A DNA stretch of 64,000 nucleotides from Streptomyces leeuwenhoekii (GTDB taxonomy: Bacteria > Actinomycetota > Actinomycetes > Streptomycetales > Streptomycetaceae), in assembly GCF_001013905.1 (NCBI RefSeq), contig NZ_LN831790.1, forward strand, positions 3,610,001 through 3,674,000, written 5' to 3'. Of this stretch, positions 49,809 to 63,867 are shown piece after piece. Position numbers and translations under genes: made by a program. Under the pieces are notes generated by a model. That model made no database searches and had not been told where the DNA came from. It worked only from the letters and a program-made list of their open reading frames with translations. Positions within the stretch are counted from its first letter, which is position 1; each line of letters starts with the position of its first letter.

Positions 49809-51376
49809 TTGGCCGCCTCCACCTCGGGCTGGGGGTCCTTCTTCTGTACGTCGGACATGGTCTGCTCGACCGCCGGGTTCACGATGTCCGTGACGGGCTT
49901 CGGGTAGACGCCCAGGAAGAGCAGCAGGGCGACCAGCGGCGCGACGACCGCGAGCTCACGCACGCGCAGGTCGGGCATCGTGGCGACCTCGGGCTTCACC
50001 GGGCCCGTCATCGTCCGCTGGTACAGGACGAGGGTGTAGAGCGCGGCGAGGACGATGCCGAAGGTGGCGATGATGCCGATCACCGGGTAGCGCGTGAACG
50101 TGCCGACCAGGACGAGGAACTCGCTGACGAAGGGCGCCAGGCCCGGCAGCGACAGGGTCGCCAGGCCCCCGATCAGGAACGTGCCGGCGAGGACCGGGGC
50201 GACCTTCTGCACCCCGCCGTAGTCGGCGATGAGCCGCGAGCCGCGCCGCGAGATCAGGAAGCCCGCCACCAGCATCAGCGCGGCGGTGGAGATCCCGTGG
50301 TTGACCATGTAGAGCGTCGCCCCGGACTGGCCCTGGCTGGTCATCGCGAAGATGCCCATGATGATGAAGCCGAAGTGCGAGATCGACGCGTAGGCCACCA
50401 GCCGCTTGATGTCGCGCTGGCCGACCGCGAGCAGCGCCCCGTAGATGATGCTGATCAGGGCGAGGACGAGGATGACGGGCGTAGCCCAGGTGCTGGCCTC
50501 CGGGAAGAGCTGGAGGCAGAAGCGGAGCATCGCGAAGGTGCCCACCTTGTCCACGACCGCCGTGATGAGCACGGCGACCGGGGCGGTGGCCTCCCCCATC
50601 GCGTTGGGCAGCCAGGTGTGCAGCGGCCACAGCGGCGCCTTCACCGCGAAGGCGAAGAAGAAGCCGAGGAACAGCCACCGCTCGGTGTTCGTCGCCATGT
50701 CGAGCGAGCCGTTGGCCCGGGCCTCGGCGATCTCGGTGAGCGAGAAGTTCCCGGCGACCACGTAGAGGCCGATCACCGCGGCCAGCATGATCAGACCGCC
50801 GGCCAGGTTGTAGAGCAGGAACTTCACCGCCGCGTACGACCGCTGCGTCGCCGCCGTCTTCTCGCCGTGCTCGTGGGCGCGGTCCCCGAAGCCGCCGATG
50901 AGGAAGTACATCGGGATCAGCATGGCTTCGAAGAAGATGTAGAAGAGGAAGACGTCGGTGGCCGCGAAGGAGATGATCACCATCGCCTCGACGGCCAGGA
51001 TCAGGGCGAAGAAGCCCTGCGTCGGCCGCCACCGCTTGCTTCCCGTCTCCAGCGGGTCGGCGTCGTGCCAGCCCGCCAGGACGATGAACGGGATCAGCAC
51101 GGCGGTCAGCGCGATCAGCGCCACCGCGATGCCGTCCACGCCCAGCTCGTAGCGCACCCCGAACTCCGCGATCCAGGAGTGGGACTCGGTGAGCTGGTAG
51201 CGGTCGCCGTCCGGGTCGAAGCGCACCAGGATCGCGATCGCGAGGGCGAGCGTGGCCAGCGAGAACAGCAGCGCCAGCCACTTGGCCGCGGTGCGCTTCG
51301 CGGCCGGCACGGCGGCCGTGGCGATCGCCCCGACGGCGGGGAGCACCGCCGTCGCTGTCAGCAGGGGAAAGGACAT
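49805..51376 (-). CDS. nuoM: NADH-quinone oxidoreductase subunit M
   Basis: This proton-pumping antiporter-like subunit has 523 residues. Key positions are FFEAMLIPMYFLIGGFGDR (Glu of TM5), FAVKAPLWPLHTWLPNAMGE (conserved Lys), LITAVVDKVGTFAML and LVAYASISHFGF. The start ATG at 51376 is five bases after the nuoL stop. A charged C-terminal tail (MSDVQKKDPQPEVEAAK) ends the protein. It belongs to the complete operon and shares a 4-base overlap with nuoN. Confidence 0.97.
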   Translation of the reverse strand: MSFPLLTATAVLPAVGAIATAAVPAAKRTAAKWLALLFSLATLALAIAILVRFDPDGDRYQLTESHSWIAEFGVRYELGVDGIAVALIALTAVLIPFIVLAGWHDADPLETGSKRWRPTQGFFALILAVEAMVIISFAATDVFLFYIFFEAMLIPMYFLIGGFGDRAHEHGEKTAATQRSYAAVKFLLYNLAGGLIMLAAVIGLYVVAGNFSLTEIAEARANGSLDMATNTERWLFLGFFFAFAVKAPLWPLHTWLPNAMGEATAPVAVLITAVVDKVGTFAMLRFCLQLFPEASTWATPVILVLALISIIYGALLAVGQRDIKRLVAYASISHFGFIIMGIFAMTSQGQSGATLYMVNHGISTAALMLVAGFLISRRGSRLIADYGGVQKVAPVLAGTFLIGGLATLSLPGLAPFVSEFLVLVGTFTRYPVIGIIATFGIVLAALYTLVLYQRTMTGPVKPEVATMPDLRVRELAVVAPLVALLLFLGVYPKPVTDIVNPAVEQTMSDVQKKDPQPEVEAAK

Positions 51377-51381
51377 CGGTA

Positions 51382-53352
51382 TCAGACCGCCCTCATCAGC
51401 AGGGTCGCGGCGACGAGGACCGCCGCACCGCCGAACATGGAGACCGCGTACGAGCGCGCGAAGCCGTTCTGCAGCCTGCGCATCCGCCCGGACAGGCCGC
51501 CGACCGAGGCCGCCGTGCCGTTGACGACGCCGTCGACCAGGGTGTGGTCGACGTACACCAGGGAGCGGGTGAGGTGCTCGCCGCCGCGGACCAGGACCAC
51601 GTGGTTGAAGTCGTCCTGGAGCAGGTCGCGCCGGGCGGCCCGGGTGAGCAGCGACCCGCGCGGGGCGACGGCGGGGACCGGGCGGCGGCCGTACTGCGCC
51701 CAGGCGAGCGCCACGCCGACGACCATCACGGCGACCGTGGCGAGCGTGACCGTCAGGGCGCTGATCGGCGCGTGCCCGTGGTCGTGCCCGGTGATGGGCT
51801 CCAGCCAGTGCAGGAAGCGGTCGCCGATGCTGAAGAAGGCGCCCCCGGCCACCGATCCGACGGCCAGCACGATCATCGGGACCGTCATGACCTTCGGCGA
51901 CTCGTGCGGGTGCGGCGGGGTGTACTCGCCGCGGGTCTCGGCGGCGGGCTCCACGTCCGGCCGGGCCGGGGACGGCGTCGGGGCGTGGCGCCAGCGCTCC
52001 TCGCCGAAGAACGTCATCAGCATCACGCGCGTCATGTAGTACGCCGTGACGGCCGCGCCGAGCAGGGCCACGGCGCCGAGGATCCAGCCCTCGGTGCCGC
52101 CCTTGGCGAACGACGCCTCGATGATCTTGTCCTTGGAGAAGAAGCCGGACAGGCCCGGGAAGCCGATGATGGCGAGGTAGCCGAGGCCGAAGGTGACGAA
52201 GGTGACCGGCATGTACTTCCTGAGGCCGCCGTAGCGGCGCATGTCGACCTCGTCGTTCATGCCGTGCATGACGGAACCGGCGCCGAGGAACAGCCCGGCC
52301 TTGAAGAAGCCGTGCGTCACCAGGTGCATGATCGCGAAGACGTATCCGATCGGGCCGAGGCCCGCGGCCAGCACCATGTAGCCGATCTGCGACATGGTCG
52401 AGCCGGCCAGCGCCTTCTTGATGTCGTCCTTGGCGCAACCGACGATCGCACCGAACAGCAGCGTGACCGCGCCGACGATGGCGACGACGAGCTGTGCATC
52501 GGGGGCGCCGTTGAAGATCGCGCCGGAGCGGACGATCAGGTAGACGCCCGCGGTCACCATGGTGGCGGCGTGGATGAGGGCCGAGACCGGGGTGGGGCCC
52601 TCCATCGCGTCCCCGAGCCAGGACTGCAGCGGCACCTGGGCGGACTTGCCGCAGGCCGCGAGCAGCAGCATCAGGGCGATCGCCGTCAGCTTGCCCTCAC
52701 CGGCGCCGCCGGCGAGTCCGGCCTCCTCGTGGGTGCCGAGCACCGGCCCGAAGGCGAAGGTGCCGAACCAGAGGAACATCAGCATGATCGCGATCGACAG
52801 GCCCATGTCGCCGACCCGGTTGACCAGGAACGCCTTCTTGGCGGCCGTGGCGGCGCTGGGCTTGTGCTGCCAGAAGCCGATCAGCAGGTAGGAGGCGAGG
52901 CCGACGCCCTCCCAGCCGACGTACAGCAGCAGGTAGTTGTCGGCGAGGACGAGGATCAGCATCGCCGCGAGGAACAGGTTCAGATAGCCGAAGAAGCGGC
53001 GGCGGCGCTCGTCGTGCTCCATGTACCCGATCGAGTACAGGTGGATCAGGGAGCCGACGCCGGTGATCAGCAGCACGAACGTCATCGACAGCTGGTCGAG
53101 CCGGAAGGCGACGTCGGCCTGGAAGCCCTCCACGGGGATCCAGCTGAACAGGTGCTGCGTCAGCGTGCGGTGGGCAGCGTCCTCGCCGAGCATGTCGGTG
53201 AAGAGGACGAGGCCGAGCACGAACGAGGCGGCCGCCAGCAGCGTGCCGACCCAGTGGCCGACCGCGTCCAGCCGGCGTCCGCCGCACAGCAGGACCGCGG
53301 CTCCGAGCAGGGGCGCCGCCACCAGCAGCGCAATCAGGTTCTCAGTGTTCAT
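51382..53352 (-). CDS. nuoL: NADH-quinone oxidoreductase subunit L
   Basis: The distal antiporter-like subunit has 656 residues. Hallmarks are [58 protein letters not shown], and [15 protein letters not shown]. The C-terminal region (about 490-656) carries the lateral-helix segment after a His-rich loop ([12 protein letters not shown]). ATG at 53352 lies 15 bases after the nuoK stop. It is the standard-length member of the pair; NuoL2 is the paralog. Confidence 0.97.
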   Translation of the reverse strand: MNTENLIALLVAAPLLGAAVLLCGGRRLDAVGHWVGTLLAAASFVLGLVLFTDMLGEDAAHRTLTQHLFSWIPVEGFQADVAFRLDQLSMTFVLLITGVGSLIHLYSIGYMEHDERRRRFFGYLNLFLAAMLILVLADNYLLLYVGWEGVGLASYLLIGFWQHKPSAATAAKKAFLVNRVGDMGLSIAIMLMFLWFGTFAFGPVLGTHEEAGLAGGAGEGKLTAIALMLLLAACGKSAQVPLQSWLGDAMEGPTPVSALIHAATMVTAGVYLIVRSGAIFNGAPDAQLVVAIVGAVTLLFGAIVGCAKDDIKKALAGSTMSQIGYMVLAAGLGPIGYVFAIMHLVTHGFFKAGLFLGAGSVMHGMNDEVDMRRYGGLRKYMPVTFVTFGLGYLAIIGFPGLSGFFSKDKIIEASFAKGGTEGWILGAVALLGAAVTAYYMTRVMLMTFFGEERWRHAPTPSPARPDVEPAAETRGEYTPPHPHESPKVMTVPMIVLAVGSVAGGAFFSIGDRFLHWLEPITGHDHGHAPISALTVTLATVAVMVVGVALAWAQYGRRPVPAVAPRGSLLTRAARRDLLQDDFNHVVLVRGGEHLTRSLVYVDHTLVDGVVNGTAASVGGLSGRMRRLQNGFARSYAVSMFGGAAVLVAATLLMRAV

Positions 53353-53367
53353 TCGGTCCAGCGCCCC

Positions 53368-53667
53368 TTACAGCTTCATCAGGCTGGCGTCGTCGACCGA
53401 GGCCGAGTGGCGGGAACGGAACAGGGACACGATGATCGCGAGCCCGACCACGACCTCCGCGGCGGCGACGACCATCGTGAAGAACGCGATGATCTGGCCG
53501 TCGAGGTTGCCGTGCATCCGGGAGAAGGCGACGAACGCGAGGTTGCAGGCGTTGAGCATCAGCTCGACGCACATGAAGACGACGATCGCGTTGCGCCGGA
53601 TCAGCACGCCCGTGGCACCGATCGTGAAGAGCAGGGCCGCGAGATAGAGGTAGTTGACGGGACTCAC
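53368..53667 (-). CDS. nuoK: NADH-quinone oxidoreductase subunit K
   Basis: This three-helix subunit has 99 residues, the standard length. The two key membrane glutamates are in [19 protein letters not shown] and [20 protein letters not shown] at 53667 ([14 protein letters not shown]) overlaps the nuoJ stop as GTGA. It is part of the proton-transfer chain from the quinone site to the antiporter subunits. Confidence 0.97.
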   Translation of the reverse strand: MSPVNYLYLAALLFTIGATGVLIRRNAIVVFMCVELMLNACNLAFVAFSRMHGNLDGQIIAFFTMVVAAAEVVVGLAIIVSLFRSRHSASVDDASLMKL

Positions 53668-54506
53668 TTCGACGCCTCCTCGGACCGCTTGAAGGGCGGC
53701 GGAACGGTGCCCTTGCGCTCCAGGCGCTCCTCGGCACGCTGCTCCAGGGCCCGCAGGTCGCCCAGGGCCTCCTGGGACACGTCACGGATCTGGCCGCGCT
53801 CGCGCAGCGTCCTGCTGACGGTGAGCTCGGACGGGGTGCCGTCGGGCAGCAGGCCGGCGATGTCGACGGCGTTGTGCCGGGCGTAGACCCCGGGCGCCGG
53901 CAGCGGCGGCAGGTACGTGCCCTCCCGGACCCGCTGCTCGGCCAGCTCGCGCTGGGTCTTGGCGCGCTCGGTGCGCTCCCGGTGGGTGAGCACCATGGCG
54001 CCGACCGCCGCGGTGATGAGCAGGGCCCCGGTGATCTCGAAGGCGAAGACGTACTTCGTGAAGAGGAGGGACGCGATGCCCTCCACGTTGCCGCCCGCGT
54101 TCGCCTGGCCGATGCCGCTGAACTCCTTGAGAGAGGCGTTGCCGATGCCGGCGATCAGCAGGATGCCGAAGCCGAGCCCGCACAGCAGGGCGAGCCAGCG
54201 CTGGCCCCTGATGGTCTCCTTCAGGGAGTCCGCCGCGGTGACGCCGACGAGCATCACCACGAAGAGGAACAGCATCATGATCGCGCCGGTGTAGACGACG
54301 ATCTGCACGACGCCGAGGAAGTAGGCGCCGTTGGCGAGGTAGAACACCGCCAGCACGATCATGGTGCCGGCCAGGCAGAGCGCGCTGTGCACGGCCCTCT
54401 TCATGAAGACGGTGCACAGGGCGCCGATCACGGCGACCGTGCCGAGGACCCAGAACTGGACGGCCTCTCCGGTGGACGTGGAGTACGCGGCGAGCTGGGC
54501 GGTCAT
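53664..54506 (-). CDS. nuoJ: NADH-quinone oxidoreductase subunit J
   Basis: This five-helix membrane subunit has 280 residues. [20 protein letters not shown], with the conserved Tyr and the pi-bulge region, sits near residue 65. After the last helix (about 155-175) a ~100-residue charged, Arg/Glu-rich tail follows ([20 protein letters not shown]), longer than in E. coli but without tandem repeats. ATG at 54506 overlaps the nuoI stop as ATGA. It modulates the conformation of the quinone-to-proton coupling region together with NuoA, NuoH and NuoK. Confidence 0.96.
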   Translation of the reverse strand: MTAQLAAYSTSTGEAVQFWVLGTVAVIGALCTVFMKRAVHSALCLAGTMIVLAVFYLANGAYFLGVVQIVVYTGAIMMLFLFVVMLVGVTAADSLKETIRGQRWLALLCGLGFGILLIAGIGNASLKEFSGIGQANAGGNVEGIASLLFTKYVFAFEITGALLITAAVGAMVLTHRERTERAKTQRELAEQRVREGTYLPPLPAPGVYARHNAVDIAGLLPDGTPSELTVSRTLRERGQIRDVSQEALGDLRALEQRAEERLERKGTVPPPFKRSEEASK

Positions 54507-55153
54507 CGGCCGATCACCTTCTTCGACGCCGGTTCCTGCGTGCCGAAGGTGGAGGCGGCCTCCTGGACGTCCTCGCCCTCGGAGCGGGCGGCCTGGCGCG
54601 TCGTCCCGGGCGCGGCACCGGTCACCGCTCCCCGGTAGTAGTCCTGTTCGTCCGTGCCGGGGTACATGGCGTGCGGCGGCTCGACCATGTCCTCCTCCAG
54701 ACCGGCGAGGAGCTGCTCCTTGGTGTAGATGAGGTTGGCGCGGCTGGAGTCCGCCAGCTCGAACTCGTTGGTCATCGTCAGCGCGCGCGTGGGGCACGCC
54801 TCGATGCACAGCCCGCACAGGATGCAGCGGGCGTAGTTGATCTGGTAGACGCGGCCGTACCGCTCGCCCGGCGAGTAACGCTCCTCGTCGGTGTTGTCCG
54901 CGCCCTCGACGTAGATCGCGTCCGCGGGGCACGCCCAGGCGCACAGCTCGCAGCCGACGCACTTCTCCAGGCCGTCCGGATGGCGGTTGAGCTGGTGCCG
55001 TCCGTGGAAGCGCGGAGCGGTGGTCTTCTGCTGCTCCGGGTACTGCTCGGTCAGCCGCTTCTTGAACATGGCCTTGAAGGTCACGCCGAAGCCGGCCACC
55101 GGGTTCTGGAAACCGGGCTTGGCCCGCCCGGCCTCCTGGGGCTCCTCAGCCAT
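54503..55153 (-). CDS. nuoI: NADH-quinone oxidoreductase subunit I (2x[4Fe-4S])
   Basis: This ferredoxin-like subunit of 216 residues carries N6a and N6b. Ligands are in [12 protein letters not shown] near residue 64 and [12 protein letters not shown] near residue 110. ATG at 55153 ([14 protein letters not shown]) lies within the end of nuoH, an 8-base overlap. It passes electrons from NuoG toward NuoB. Confidence 0.97.
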   Translation of the reverse strand: MAEEPQEAGRAKPGFQNPVAGFGVTFKAMFKKRLTEQYPEQQKTTAPRFHGRHQLNRHPDGLEKCVGCELCAWACPADAIYVEGADNTDEERYSPGERYGRVYQINYARCILCGLCIEACPTRALTMTNEFELADSSRANLIYTKEQLLAGLEEDMVEPPHAMYPGTDEQDYYRGAVTGAAPGTTRQAARSEGEDVQEAASTFGTQEPASKKVIGR

Positions 55154-56522
55154 CGGACGCCTCCTTTCCATCCGTAGAACCGCCCACAGATCCGTCACTG
55201 TGAGTATCGGGCCCGCCACTGACAATCAACTCCCGCTCCCGGCGCGGGCGGCGGCGCGGCACCGGCGGCAGCTCCTGCCCCGGCAGCGGCGGTACGGGGA
55301 AGCCGCCGGCCATCGGGTCGAAGGCGGCCGGCTCCCCGGCGGGCGGCTCGGCCCGCTTGGCCTTGTCGCGGTACAGGTCGGCGACGAAGGAGAGCAGCAG
55401 CACCGCGAGGACGCCGGCGCAGACGTACAGGGCGATGTCGGCGAAGTCGTAGTTCTCGTTCCGCAGGGCCCGGATGGTGGCGACCAGCATCAGCCACACC
55501 AGGGAGACCGGGATGAGGACCTTCCAGCCGAGCTTCATGAGCTGGTCGTAGCGGACGCGCGGGAGCGTGCCGCGCAGCCAGACGAAGAGGAAGAGCAGCA
55601 ACTGGACCTTGACGACGAACCAGAGCAGCGGCCACCAGCCGTGGTTGGCGCCCTCCCAGAAGGTGCTGACGGGCCAGGGCGCCCGCCAGCCGCCCAGGAA
55701 GAGCGTGGTGGTCACCGCGGAGACCGTCACCATGTTCACGTACTCGGCGAGCATGAACATCGCGAACTTGATCGACGAGTACTCCGTGTTGAAGCCGCCG
55801 ACCAGGTCGCCCTCGGACTCCGGCATGTCGAAGGGGGCGCGGTTGGTCTCGCCGACCATCGTGACGATGTAGAGGAGGAAGGAGACCGGCAGCAGCAGGA
55901 TGTACCAGCGGTCGGCCTGCTGCTCGACGATGGCCGACGTCGACATCGAGCCCGAGTAGAGGAACACCGAGGCGAACGCGGCGCCCATCGCGATCTCGTA
56001 GGAGATCATCTGCGCGCAGGAGCGGAGCCCGCCGAGCAGCGGGTACGTCGATCCCGAGCTCCAGCCCGCCAGCACGATGCCGTAGATGCCCACCGAGGCG
56101 ACCGCGAGGATGTACAGCATCGCGATCGGCAGGTCGGTGAGCTGCATCGTGGTGCGCTGGCCGAAGATGGAGATCTCGTTGCCGGACGGGCCGAAGGGGA
56201 TCACCGCGATCGCCATGAAGGCCGGGATGGCCGCGACGATCGGCGCGAGGACGTACACCGCCTTGTCCGCGCGCTTGACGACGACGTCCTCCTTGAGCAT
56301 CAGCTTGATGCCGTCGGCGAGCGACTGGAGCAAGCCCCAGGGGCCGTGCCGGTTGGGGCCGATGCGCAACTGCATCCAGGCGACGACCTTGCGCTCCATG
56401 ACGATGGCGATCAGCACGGTCACCATCAGGAAGGCGAAGCAGAACACCGCCTTGACGGCGATCAGCCACCACGGGTCGCGGCCGAACATCGAGAGGTCTT
56501 CAGCGGCGAGGTACGGGCTCAT
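55146..56522 (-). CDS. nuoH: NADH-quinone oxidoreductase subunit H
   Basis: This membrane subunit forms part of the quinone chamber, with 458 residues and eight or nine helices. Invariant loops are intact: [20 protein letters not shown] near residue 42, [18 protein letters not shown] near 70, and [20 protein letters not shown] near 235. A long Pro/Arg-rich C-terminal tail (about 400-458) is typical of actinobacteria. ATG at 56522 overlaps the nuoG stop as ATGA. It differs strongly from NuoH2 in the first loop. Confidence 0.97.
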   Translation of the reverse strand: MSPYLAAEDLSMFGRDPWWLIAVKAVFCFAFLMVTVLIAIVMERKVVAWMQLRIGPNRHGPWGLLQSLADGIKLMLKEDVVVKRADKAVYVLAPIVAAIPAFMAIAVIPFGPSGNEISIFGQRTTMQLTDLPIAMLYILAVASVGIYGIVLAGWSSGSTYPLLGGLRSCAQMISYEIAMGAAFASVFLYSGSMSTSAIVEQQADRWYILLLPVSFLLYIVTMVGETNRAPFDMPESEGDLVGGFNTEYSSIKFAMFMLAEYVNMVTVSAVTTTLFLGGWRAPWPVSTFWEGANHGWWPLLWFVVKVQLLLFLFVWLRGTLPRVRYDQLMKLGWKVLIPVSLVWLMLVATIRALRNENYDFADIALYVCAGVLAVLLLSFVADLYRDKAKRAEPPAGEPAAFDPMAGGFPVPPLPGQELPPVPRRRPRRERELIVSGGPDTHSDGSVGGSTDGKEASDG

Positions 56523-59019
56523 GCCTCCACCTCCTGGGGAGCCTCGGCGGCGGATTTCGCCGGGCCGATGCGGACGAGGGAGCCGGGCAGCGCCCCGGTG
56601 TCGGCGGCGACGCCGCCGCCGGTGGAGTTCAGCGGGAGCCACACCACGCGGTCGGGCATCTCGGTGACCCGCAGCGGGAGGGCGACGGAGCCGGCGGGGC
56701 CGGTCACCGCGAGGACGTCGCCGTCCTCGACCCCCACCTCGGCGGCCGTGGCGGGCGACACGCGCGCGTGTGCGGCGTGACGGGTCCCGGCGAGCGCCTC
56801 GTCGCCCTGCTGGAGCAGGCCCTGGTCGAGCAGGAGCCGGTGCCCGGCGAGCACGGCCTCCCCGGCGGCCGGCCGAGGCAGCGGCCCCGCCGTCTCCAGG
56901 GGTTCGGTGGCCCGCGGGCCGTCCCAGACGCCGAGCCGGTCCAGTTCCGCGCGCACGGTCCGCAGGTCGGGCAGGCCCAGGTGGACGTCCATGGCGTCGG
57001 CGAGCATCTGCAGCACCCGCGCGTCGGTGGGCGGCAGGCGGTGCGCCATCTGGTCGGGCTTGAGCGCGGCCTCGAAGAGGCGGACCCGGCCCTCCCAGTT
57101 GAGGAAGGTCCCGGCCTTCTCCGCGACCGCCGCCACGGGCAGCACCACGTCGGCGAGCGCGCTGACCTCGCTGGGCCGCAGCTCCAGCGAGACCAGGAAA
57201 CCGGCCTCGGCGAGCGCGGCACGCGCGCGTGCCGGGTCCGGCAGGTCGGCCACCTCCACGCCCGCCACCAGCAGGGCCTGGAGTTCGCCCGTGGCGGCGG
57301 CCTCGATGATCTGGCCGGTGTCGCGGCCGTAGCGGTGCGGCAGTCCGGCCACGCCCCAGACGGCGGCGACCTCCTCCCGCGCGCGCGGGTCGGTGGCCGG
57401 GCGCCCGCCCGGCAACAGGGACGGCAGCGCTCCCGCCTCGACCGCGCCGCGCTCGCCCGCCCGGCGCGGGATCCACGCCAGGTGGGCGCCGGTCGCGGCG
57501 GCGGCCCGCACGGCCGCGGTGAGACCGCCGGCGACGCCCGCCAGGCGCTCACCGACGACGATCACGGCGCCCTCGGCGCGCAGCGCCTCGGCGGCCCGGC
57601 TGCCGTCCTCGTCCAGGCCGACACCGGCGGCGAGCGCGTCCAGCCACTCGGTCTCGGTGCCGGGCGCGGCCGGCAGCAGCGTGCCCCCGGCCTTCTCCAG
57701 ACCGCGGGTGGCGTGGGTGGCCAGCGCGAACACCTGCTGTCCGTGCCCCCGCCACGCCTTGCGCAGCCGCAGGAAGACGCCGGGCGCCTCCTCCTCGGCC
57801 TCGAAGCCGGCCAGCAGCACGGCGGGCGCCTTCTCCAGCGCGGTGTAGGTGACACCGGCGCCGTCGAGGTCGCGTCCGCGTCCGGCGACCCGGGCGGCCA
57901 GGAAGTCGGCCTCCTCGCCGCTGTGCACACGGGCGCGGAAGTCGATGTCGTTGGTGTCGAGCGCCACGCGCGCGAACTTGCTGTACGCGTAGGCGTCCTC
58001 CACGGTGAGCCGCCCGCCGGTCAGGACGCCGGTGCGGCCCCGGGAGGCGAGCAGCCCCTGTGCGGCGATCTGCAGCGCGTCCGGCCAGGAGGCCGGTTCC
58101 AGCTCGCCCTCCGCGTTGCGCACCAGCGGCGTCCGGAGACGGTCCCGCTGTTGCGCGTACCGGAACGCGAAGCGCCCCTTGTCGCAGATCCACTCCTCGT
58201 TGACCTCGGGGTCGTGGGCGGCCAGGCGCCGCATGACCTTGCCGCGCCGGTGGTCGGTGCGGGTGGCGCAGCCGCCGGAGCAGTGCTCGCACACCGACGG
58301 CGAGGAGACCAGGTCGAAGGGACGGGAGCGGAACCGGTACGCCGCCGAGGTCAGCGCGCCGACCGGGCAGATCTGGATGGTGTTGCCGGAGAAGTACGAC
58401 TCGAACGGGTCGCCCTCGCCGGTGCCGACCTGCTGGAGCGCGCCCCGCTCGACCAGCTCGATCATCGGGTCGCCGGCGATCTGGTTGGAGAAGCGGGTGC
58501 AGCGCGCGCACAGCACGCACCGCTCCCGGTCGAGCAGCACCTGCGTGGAGATCGGCACGGGCTTCTCGTACGTGCGCTTCCTGCCCTCGAAGCGGGACTC
58601 GGCGTTGCCGTGCGACATCGCCTGGTTCTGCAGCGGGCACTCGCCGCCCTTGTCGCACACCGGGCAGTCCAGCGGGTGGTTGATGAGCAGCAGCTCCATC
58701 ACACCCTTTTGGGCCTTCTCCGCGACCGGCGAGGTGAGGTGGGTCTTGACCACCATCCCGTCGGTGCAGGTGATGGTGCAGGACGCCATGGGCTTGCGCT
58801 GGCCCTCGACCTCGACGATGCACTGGCGGCAGGCGCCGGCCGGATCGAGGAGCGGGTGGTCGCAGAACCGGGGGATCTCGATGCCGAGCTGCTCGGCGGC
58901 CCGGATGACCAGGGTGCCCTTGGGCACGCTGATCTCGATGCCGTCGATCGTCAGGGTCACGAGGTCTTCCGGCGGGCGTGCCGCCTCGCCCCCCGAGGAG
59001 GGAGCGCTGGTGGTCACAG

Positions 59020-59023
<4 letters not shown>
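56519..59023 (-). CDS. nuoG: NADH-quinone oxidoreductase subunit G
   Basis: This large Fe-S subunit of the NADH module has 834 residues. The [2Fe-2S] N1b ligands lie in [19 protein letters not shown] and CTITC near residues 53-85. The His-ligated cluster is in [17 protein letters not shown] near 115, and a [4Fe-4S] cluster is in [14 protein letters not shown] with ICPVGAL. The additional N7-type site [13 protein letters not shown] near residues 247-285 is also present. The C-terminal half is the molybdopterin-oxidoreductase-like domain without cofactor. ATG at 59023 overlaps the nuoF stop. No counterpart exists in the second nuo set. Confidence 0.97.
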
Positions 59024-60368
<1,345 letters not shown>

Positions 60369-60369
<1 letters not shown>

Positions 60370-61229
60370 CACTCCCCCTCCTCGGCGGTGGGCCCGGCGG
60401 GGTGCGCGGGGTCGGAGGCCGAGGTGTCCTGGGGCGCGTCGTGCGAGCTCAGGTGCTCGGCCGGGGACGGCTCGTGCGGCGGCGCGCCGGCGGAGGCCGC
60501 GCCGCGCGGGTGCACCACGCGCGCGGGAGCGCTCTCGCCCTTGGCCAGCTTCAGGCCGACGAGGGAGGCGGGCCCGGCGCTGCCGCCCGCCTCGACGGCG
60601 CCCTCCCGCTCGTCGGGGAAGCCGGCCAGGATCCGCGCCGTCTCCTTGAAGGTGCACAGCGGCGCTCCGCGCGTCGGGGTGACCGCGCGTCCCGCGCGCA
60701 GGTCGTCGACGAGGCGTTTTGCGCTGGCGGGCGTCTGGTTGTCGAAGAACTCCCAGTTGACCATCACGACCGGCGCGTAGTCGCAGGCCGCGTTGCACTC
60801 GATGTGCTCCAGGGTGACCTTGCCGTCGTCGGTGGTCTCGCCGTTGCCGACGCCCAGGTGCTCCTGGAGCTCTTCGAAGATGGCGTCGCCGCCCATGACG
60901 GCGCACAGGGTGTTGGTGCAGACGCCGACCTGGTAGTCGCCGCTGGGCCGGCGCCGGTACATGGTGTAGAAGGTGGCGACCGCGGTCACCTCGGCCGTGG
61001 TCAGGCCGAGCATGTCCGCGCAGAACCGCATGCCGGTGCGGGTGACGTGGCCCTCCTCCGACTGCACCAGGTGCAGCAGCGGCAGCAGGGCGGAGCGGGA
61101 GTCCGGGTAGCGGGCGATGACCTCGCGCGCGTCGGCCTCCAGCCGGGCGCGGACGTCGTCCGGGTATTCGGGCGCGGGCAGTTCGGGCATGCCCAGGCTG
61201 ACGCCCCGCTCCGAGGAACTGGTGGTCAC
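60369..61229 (-). CDS. nuoE: NADH-quinone oxidoreductase subunit E
   Basis: This thioredoxin-fold subunit binds [2Fe-2S] N1a. Ligands are [12 protein letters not shown] and [12 protein letters not shown] (about residues 100-145). The 286-residue protein is about 100 longer than E. coli NuoE: after the fold (to about 190) a low-complexity tail ([19 protein letters not shown], then [20 protein letters not shown]) extends it. GTG at 61229 ([13 protein letters not shown]) overlaps the nuoD stop as GTGA. Such tails therefore also occur in the complete operon, though without exact repeats. Confidence 0.96.
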
Positions 61230-62560
61230 CGGTCGACGCCTCCCATCACGGGGTCGATGGACGCGACGGCGACGATGACGTCGGCGACCTGGCCGCCCTC
61301 GCACATCGCCGCCATGGCCTGAAGGTTGGTGAAGGACGGGTCGCGGAAGTGGACCCGGTAGGGGCGGGTGCCGCCGTCGGAGACGACGTGCGCCCCGAGC
61401 TCGCCCTTGGGCGATTCGACCGCCGCGTACGCCTGTCCCGGCGGGACGCGGAAGCCCTCGGTGACCAGCTTGAAGTGGTGGATCAGAGCCTCCATGGAGG
61501 TGCCCATGATCTTCTTGATGTGGTCGAGGGAGTTGCCGAGCCCGTCCGGTCCCAGGGCGAGCTGGGCAGGCCAGGCGATCTTCTTGTCGGCGACCATGAC
61601 CGGGCCGGGCTGGAGCCGGTCCAGGCACTGCTCGATGATCCGCAGGGACTGGCGCATCTCCTCCAGGCGGATCAGGAAGCGGCCGTAGGCGTCGCAGGTG
61701 TCGGCGGTCGGCACCTCGAAGTCGTACGTCTCGTAGCCGCAGTACGGCTGCGCCTTGCGCAGGTCGTGCGGCAGTCCGGTGGAGCGCAGGATCGGCCCGG
61801 TGGCGCCGAGGGCCATGCAGCCGGCCAGGTCCAGGTAGCCGATGTCCTGCATGCGGGCCTTGAAGATGGGGTTCCCGGTGGCGAGCTTGTCGTACTCCGG
61901 GAGGTTCTTCTTCATCTGCTTCACGAACTCGCGGATCCGGTCCACCGCGCCGGGCGGCAGGTCCTGGGCGAGTCCGCCGGGGCGGATGTAGGCGTGGTTC
62001 ATCCGCAGGCCGGTGATCAGCTCGTAGATGTCGAGGATCAGTTCACGGTCGCGGAAGCCGTAGATCATGATCGTGGTGGCGCCGAGCTCCATGCCGCCGG
62101 TGGCGATGCACACCAGGTGCGACGACATCCGGTTCAGCTCCATCAGCAGCACCCGGATGATCGAGGCCCGGTCCGGCACCTCGTCCTCGATGCCCAGCAG
62201 CTTCTCGACGCCCAGGCAGTACGCCGTCTCGTTGAAGAACGGCGTCAGGTAGTCCATGCGCGTCACGAACGTGGTGCCCTGGGTCCACGTGCGGTACTCG
62301 AGGTTCTTCTCGATGCCGGTGTGCAGGTAGCCGATGCCGCAGCGGGCCTCGGTGACCGTCTCGCCGTCGATCTCCAGGATCAGGCGGAGCACGCCGTGCG
62401 TGGACGGGTGCTGCGGGCCCATGTTGACGATCAGCCGCTCGTCGTCGGCGCGGGCCGCGGTCTGGACGACCTCGTCCCAGTCGCCGCCGGTGACCGTGTA
62501 GACGGTGCCCTCGGTGGTCTCGCGGGCCGAGGCCGAGGAGGGAGGAGTGTGCGTGCTCAT
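61226..62560 (-). CDS. nuoD: NADH-quinone oxidoreductase subunit D (49-kDa, quinone site)
   Basis: This catalytic-core subunit of 444 residues forms the quinone pocket with Nuo[21 protein letters not shown] near residues 46-65 includes the quinone-binding His, followed by [16 protein letters not shown] and [19 protein letters not shown]. The C-terminal [20 protein letters not shown] and the final GGVDR are family-typical. ATG at 62560 overlaps the nuoC stop as ATGA. It is the only nuoD in the window, so it may also serve the second nuo set. Confidence 0.97.
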   Translation of the reverse strand: MSTHTPPSSASARETTEGTVYTVTGGDWDEVVQTAARADDERLIVNMGPQHPSTHGVLRLILEIDGETVTEARCGIGYLHTGIEKNLEYRTWTQGTTFVTRMDYLTPFFNETAYCLGVEKLLGIEDEVPDRASIIRVLLMELNRMSSHLVCIATGGMELGATTIMIYGFRDRELILDIYELITGLRMNHAYIRPGGLAQDLPPGAVDRIREFVKQMKKNLPEYDKLATGNPIFKARMQDIGYLDLAGCMALGATGPILRSTGLPHDLRKAQPYCGYETYDFEVPTADTCDAYGRFLIRLEEMRQSLRIIEQCLDRLQPGPVMVADKKIAWPAQLALGPDGLGNSLDHIKKIMGTSMEALIHHFKLVTEGFRVPPGQAYAAVESPKGELGAHVVSDGGTRPYRVHFRDPSFTNLQAMAAMCEGGQVADVIVAVASIDPVMGGVDR

Positions 62561-63299
62561 GAGTACGACCTCCGCTGGTCCGGAGCCGGGATCTGGGCGC
62601 CCTTGTACTCGACGGGGATGCCGCCGAGGGGGTAGTCCTTGCGCTGCGGATGGCCCTGCCAGTCGTCCGGCATCATGATCCGCGTCAGGGCGGGGTGACC
62701 GTCGAAGACGATGCCGAAGAAGTCGTAGGTCTCGCGCTCGTGCCAGTCGTTGGTCGGGTAAACGGAGAACAGCGACGGGATGTGCGGATCGCCGTCCGGG
62801 CAGCTCACCTCCAGGCGGATCACCCGGTTGTGGGTGATCGAGCGCAGGTGGTAGACGGCGTGCAGCTCGCGCCCCTTGTCGTTCGGGTAGTGGACGCCGC
62901 TGACGCCGGTGCACAGCTCGAAGCGCAGGGCCGGGTCGTCGCGCAGGGTGCGGGCGACGCGGACCAGGTGCTCGCGCTCGATGTGGAAGGTCAGCTCGCC
63001 GCGGTCGACGACCGTCTTCTCGATGGCGTTGCCGGGCAGCAGGCCCTGCTCCTCCAGCGCGCCCTCCAGCTCGTCGGCGACCTCGTCGAACCAGCCGCCG
63101 TACGGCCTGCTCGCCGGCCCCGGGAGTCGGACCGAGCGGACCAGGCCCCCGTAGCCGGAGGTGTCGCCGCCGTTGTTCGCGCCGAACATGCCGCGCTGGA
63201 CGCGGATCTCCTCGCCGCCCTGGCCGCGCTGGCCGGGGAGGTTGTCGGCGGAGAGCGCCTTCTCGGGGTTGACGCCGTCTGCGTCCTGGTGCGCGTCGC

Positions 63300-63303
<4 letters not shown>
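62557..63303 (-). CDS. nuoC: NADH-quinone oxidoreductase subunit C
   Basis: This 30-kDa subunit has 248 residues. An N-terminal extension (about 1-70) precedes the fold. The signature [20 protein letters not shown] near 190 is followed by [22 protein letters not shown] at 63303 overlaps the nuoB stop as ATGA. It is separate from nuoD, and its length is normal for actinobacteria, unlike NuoC2. Confidence 0.97.
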
Positions 63304-63854
<551 letters not shown>

Positions 63855-63867
63855 GACTAAAGGCCCC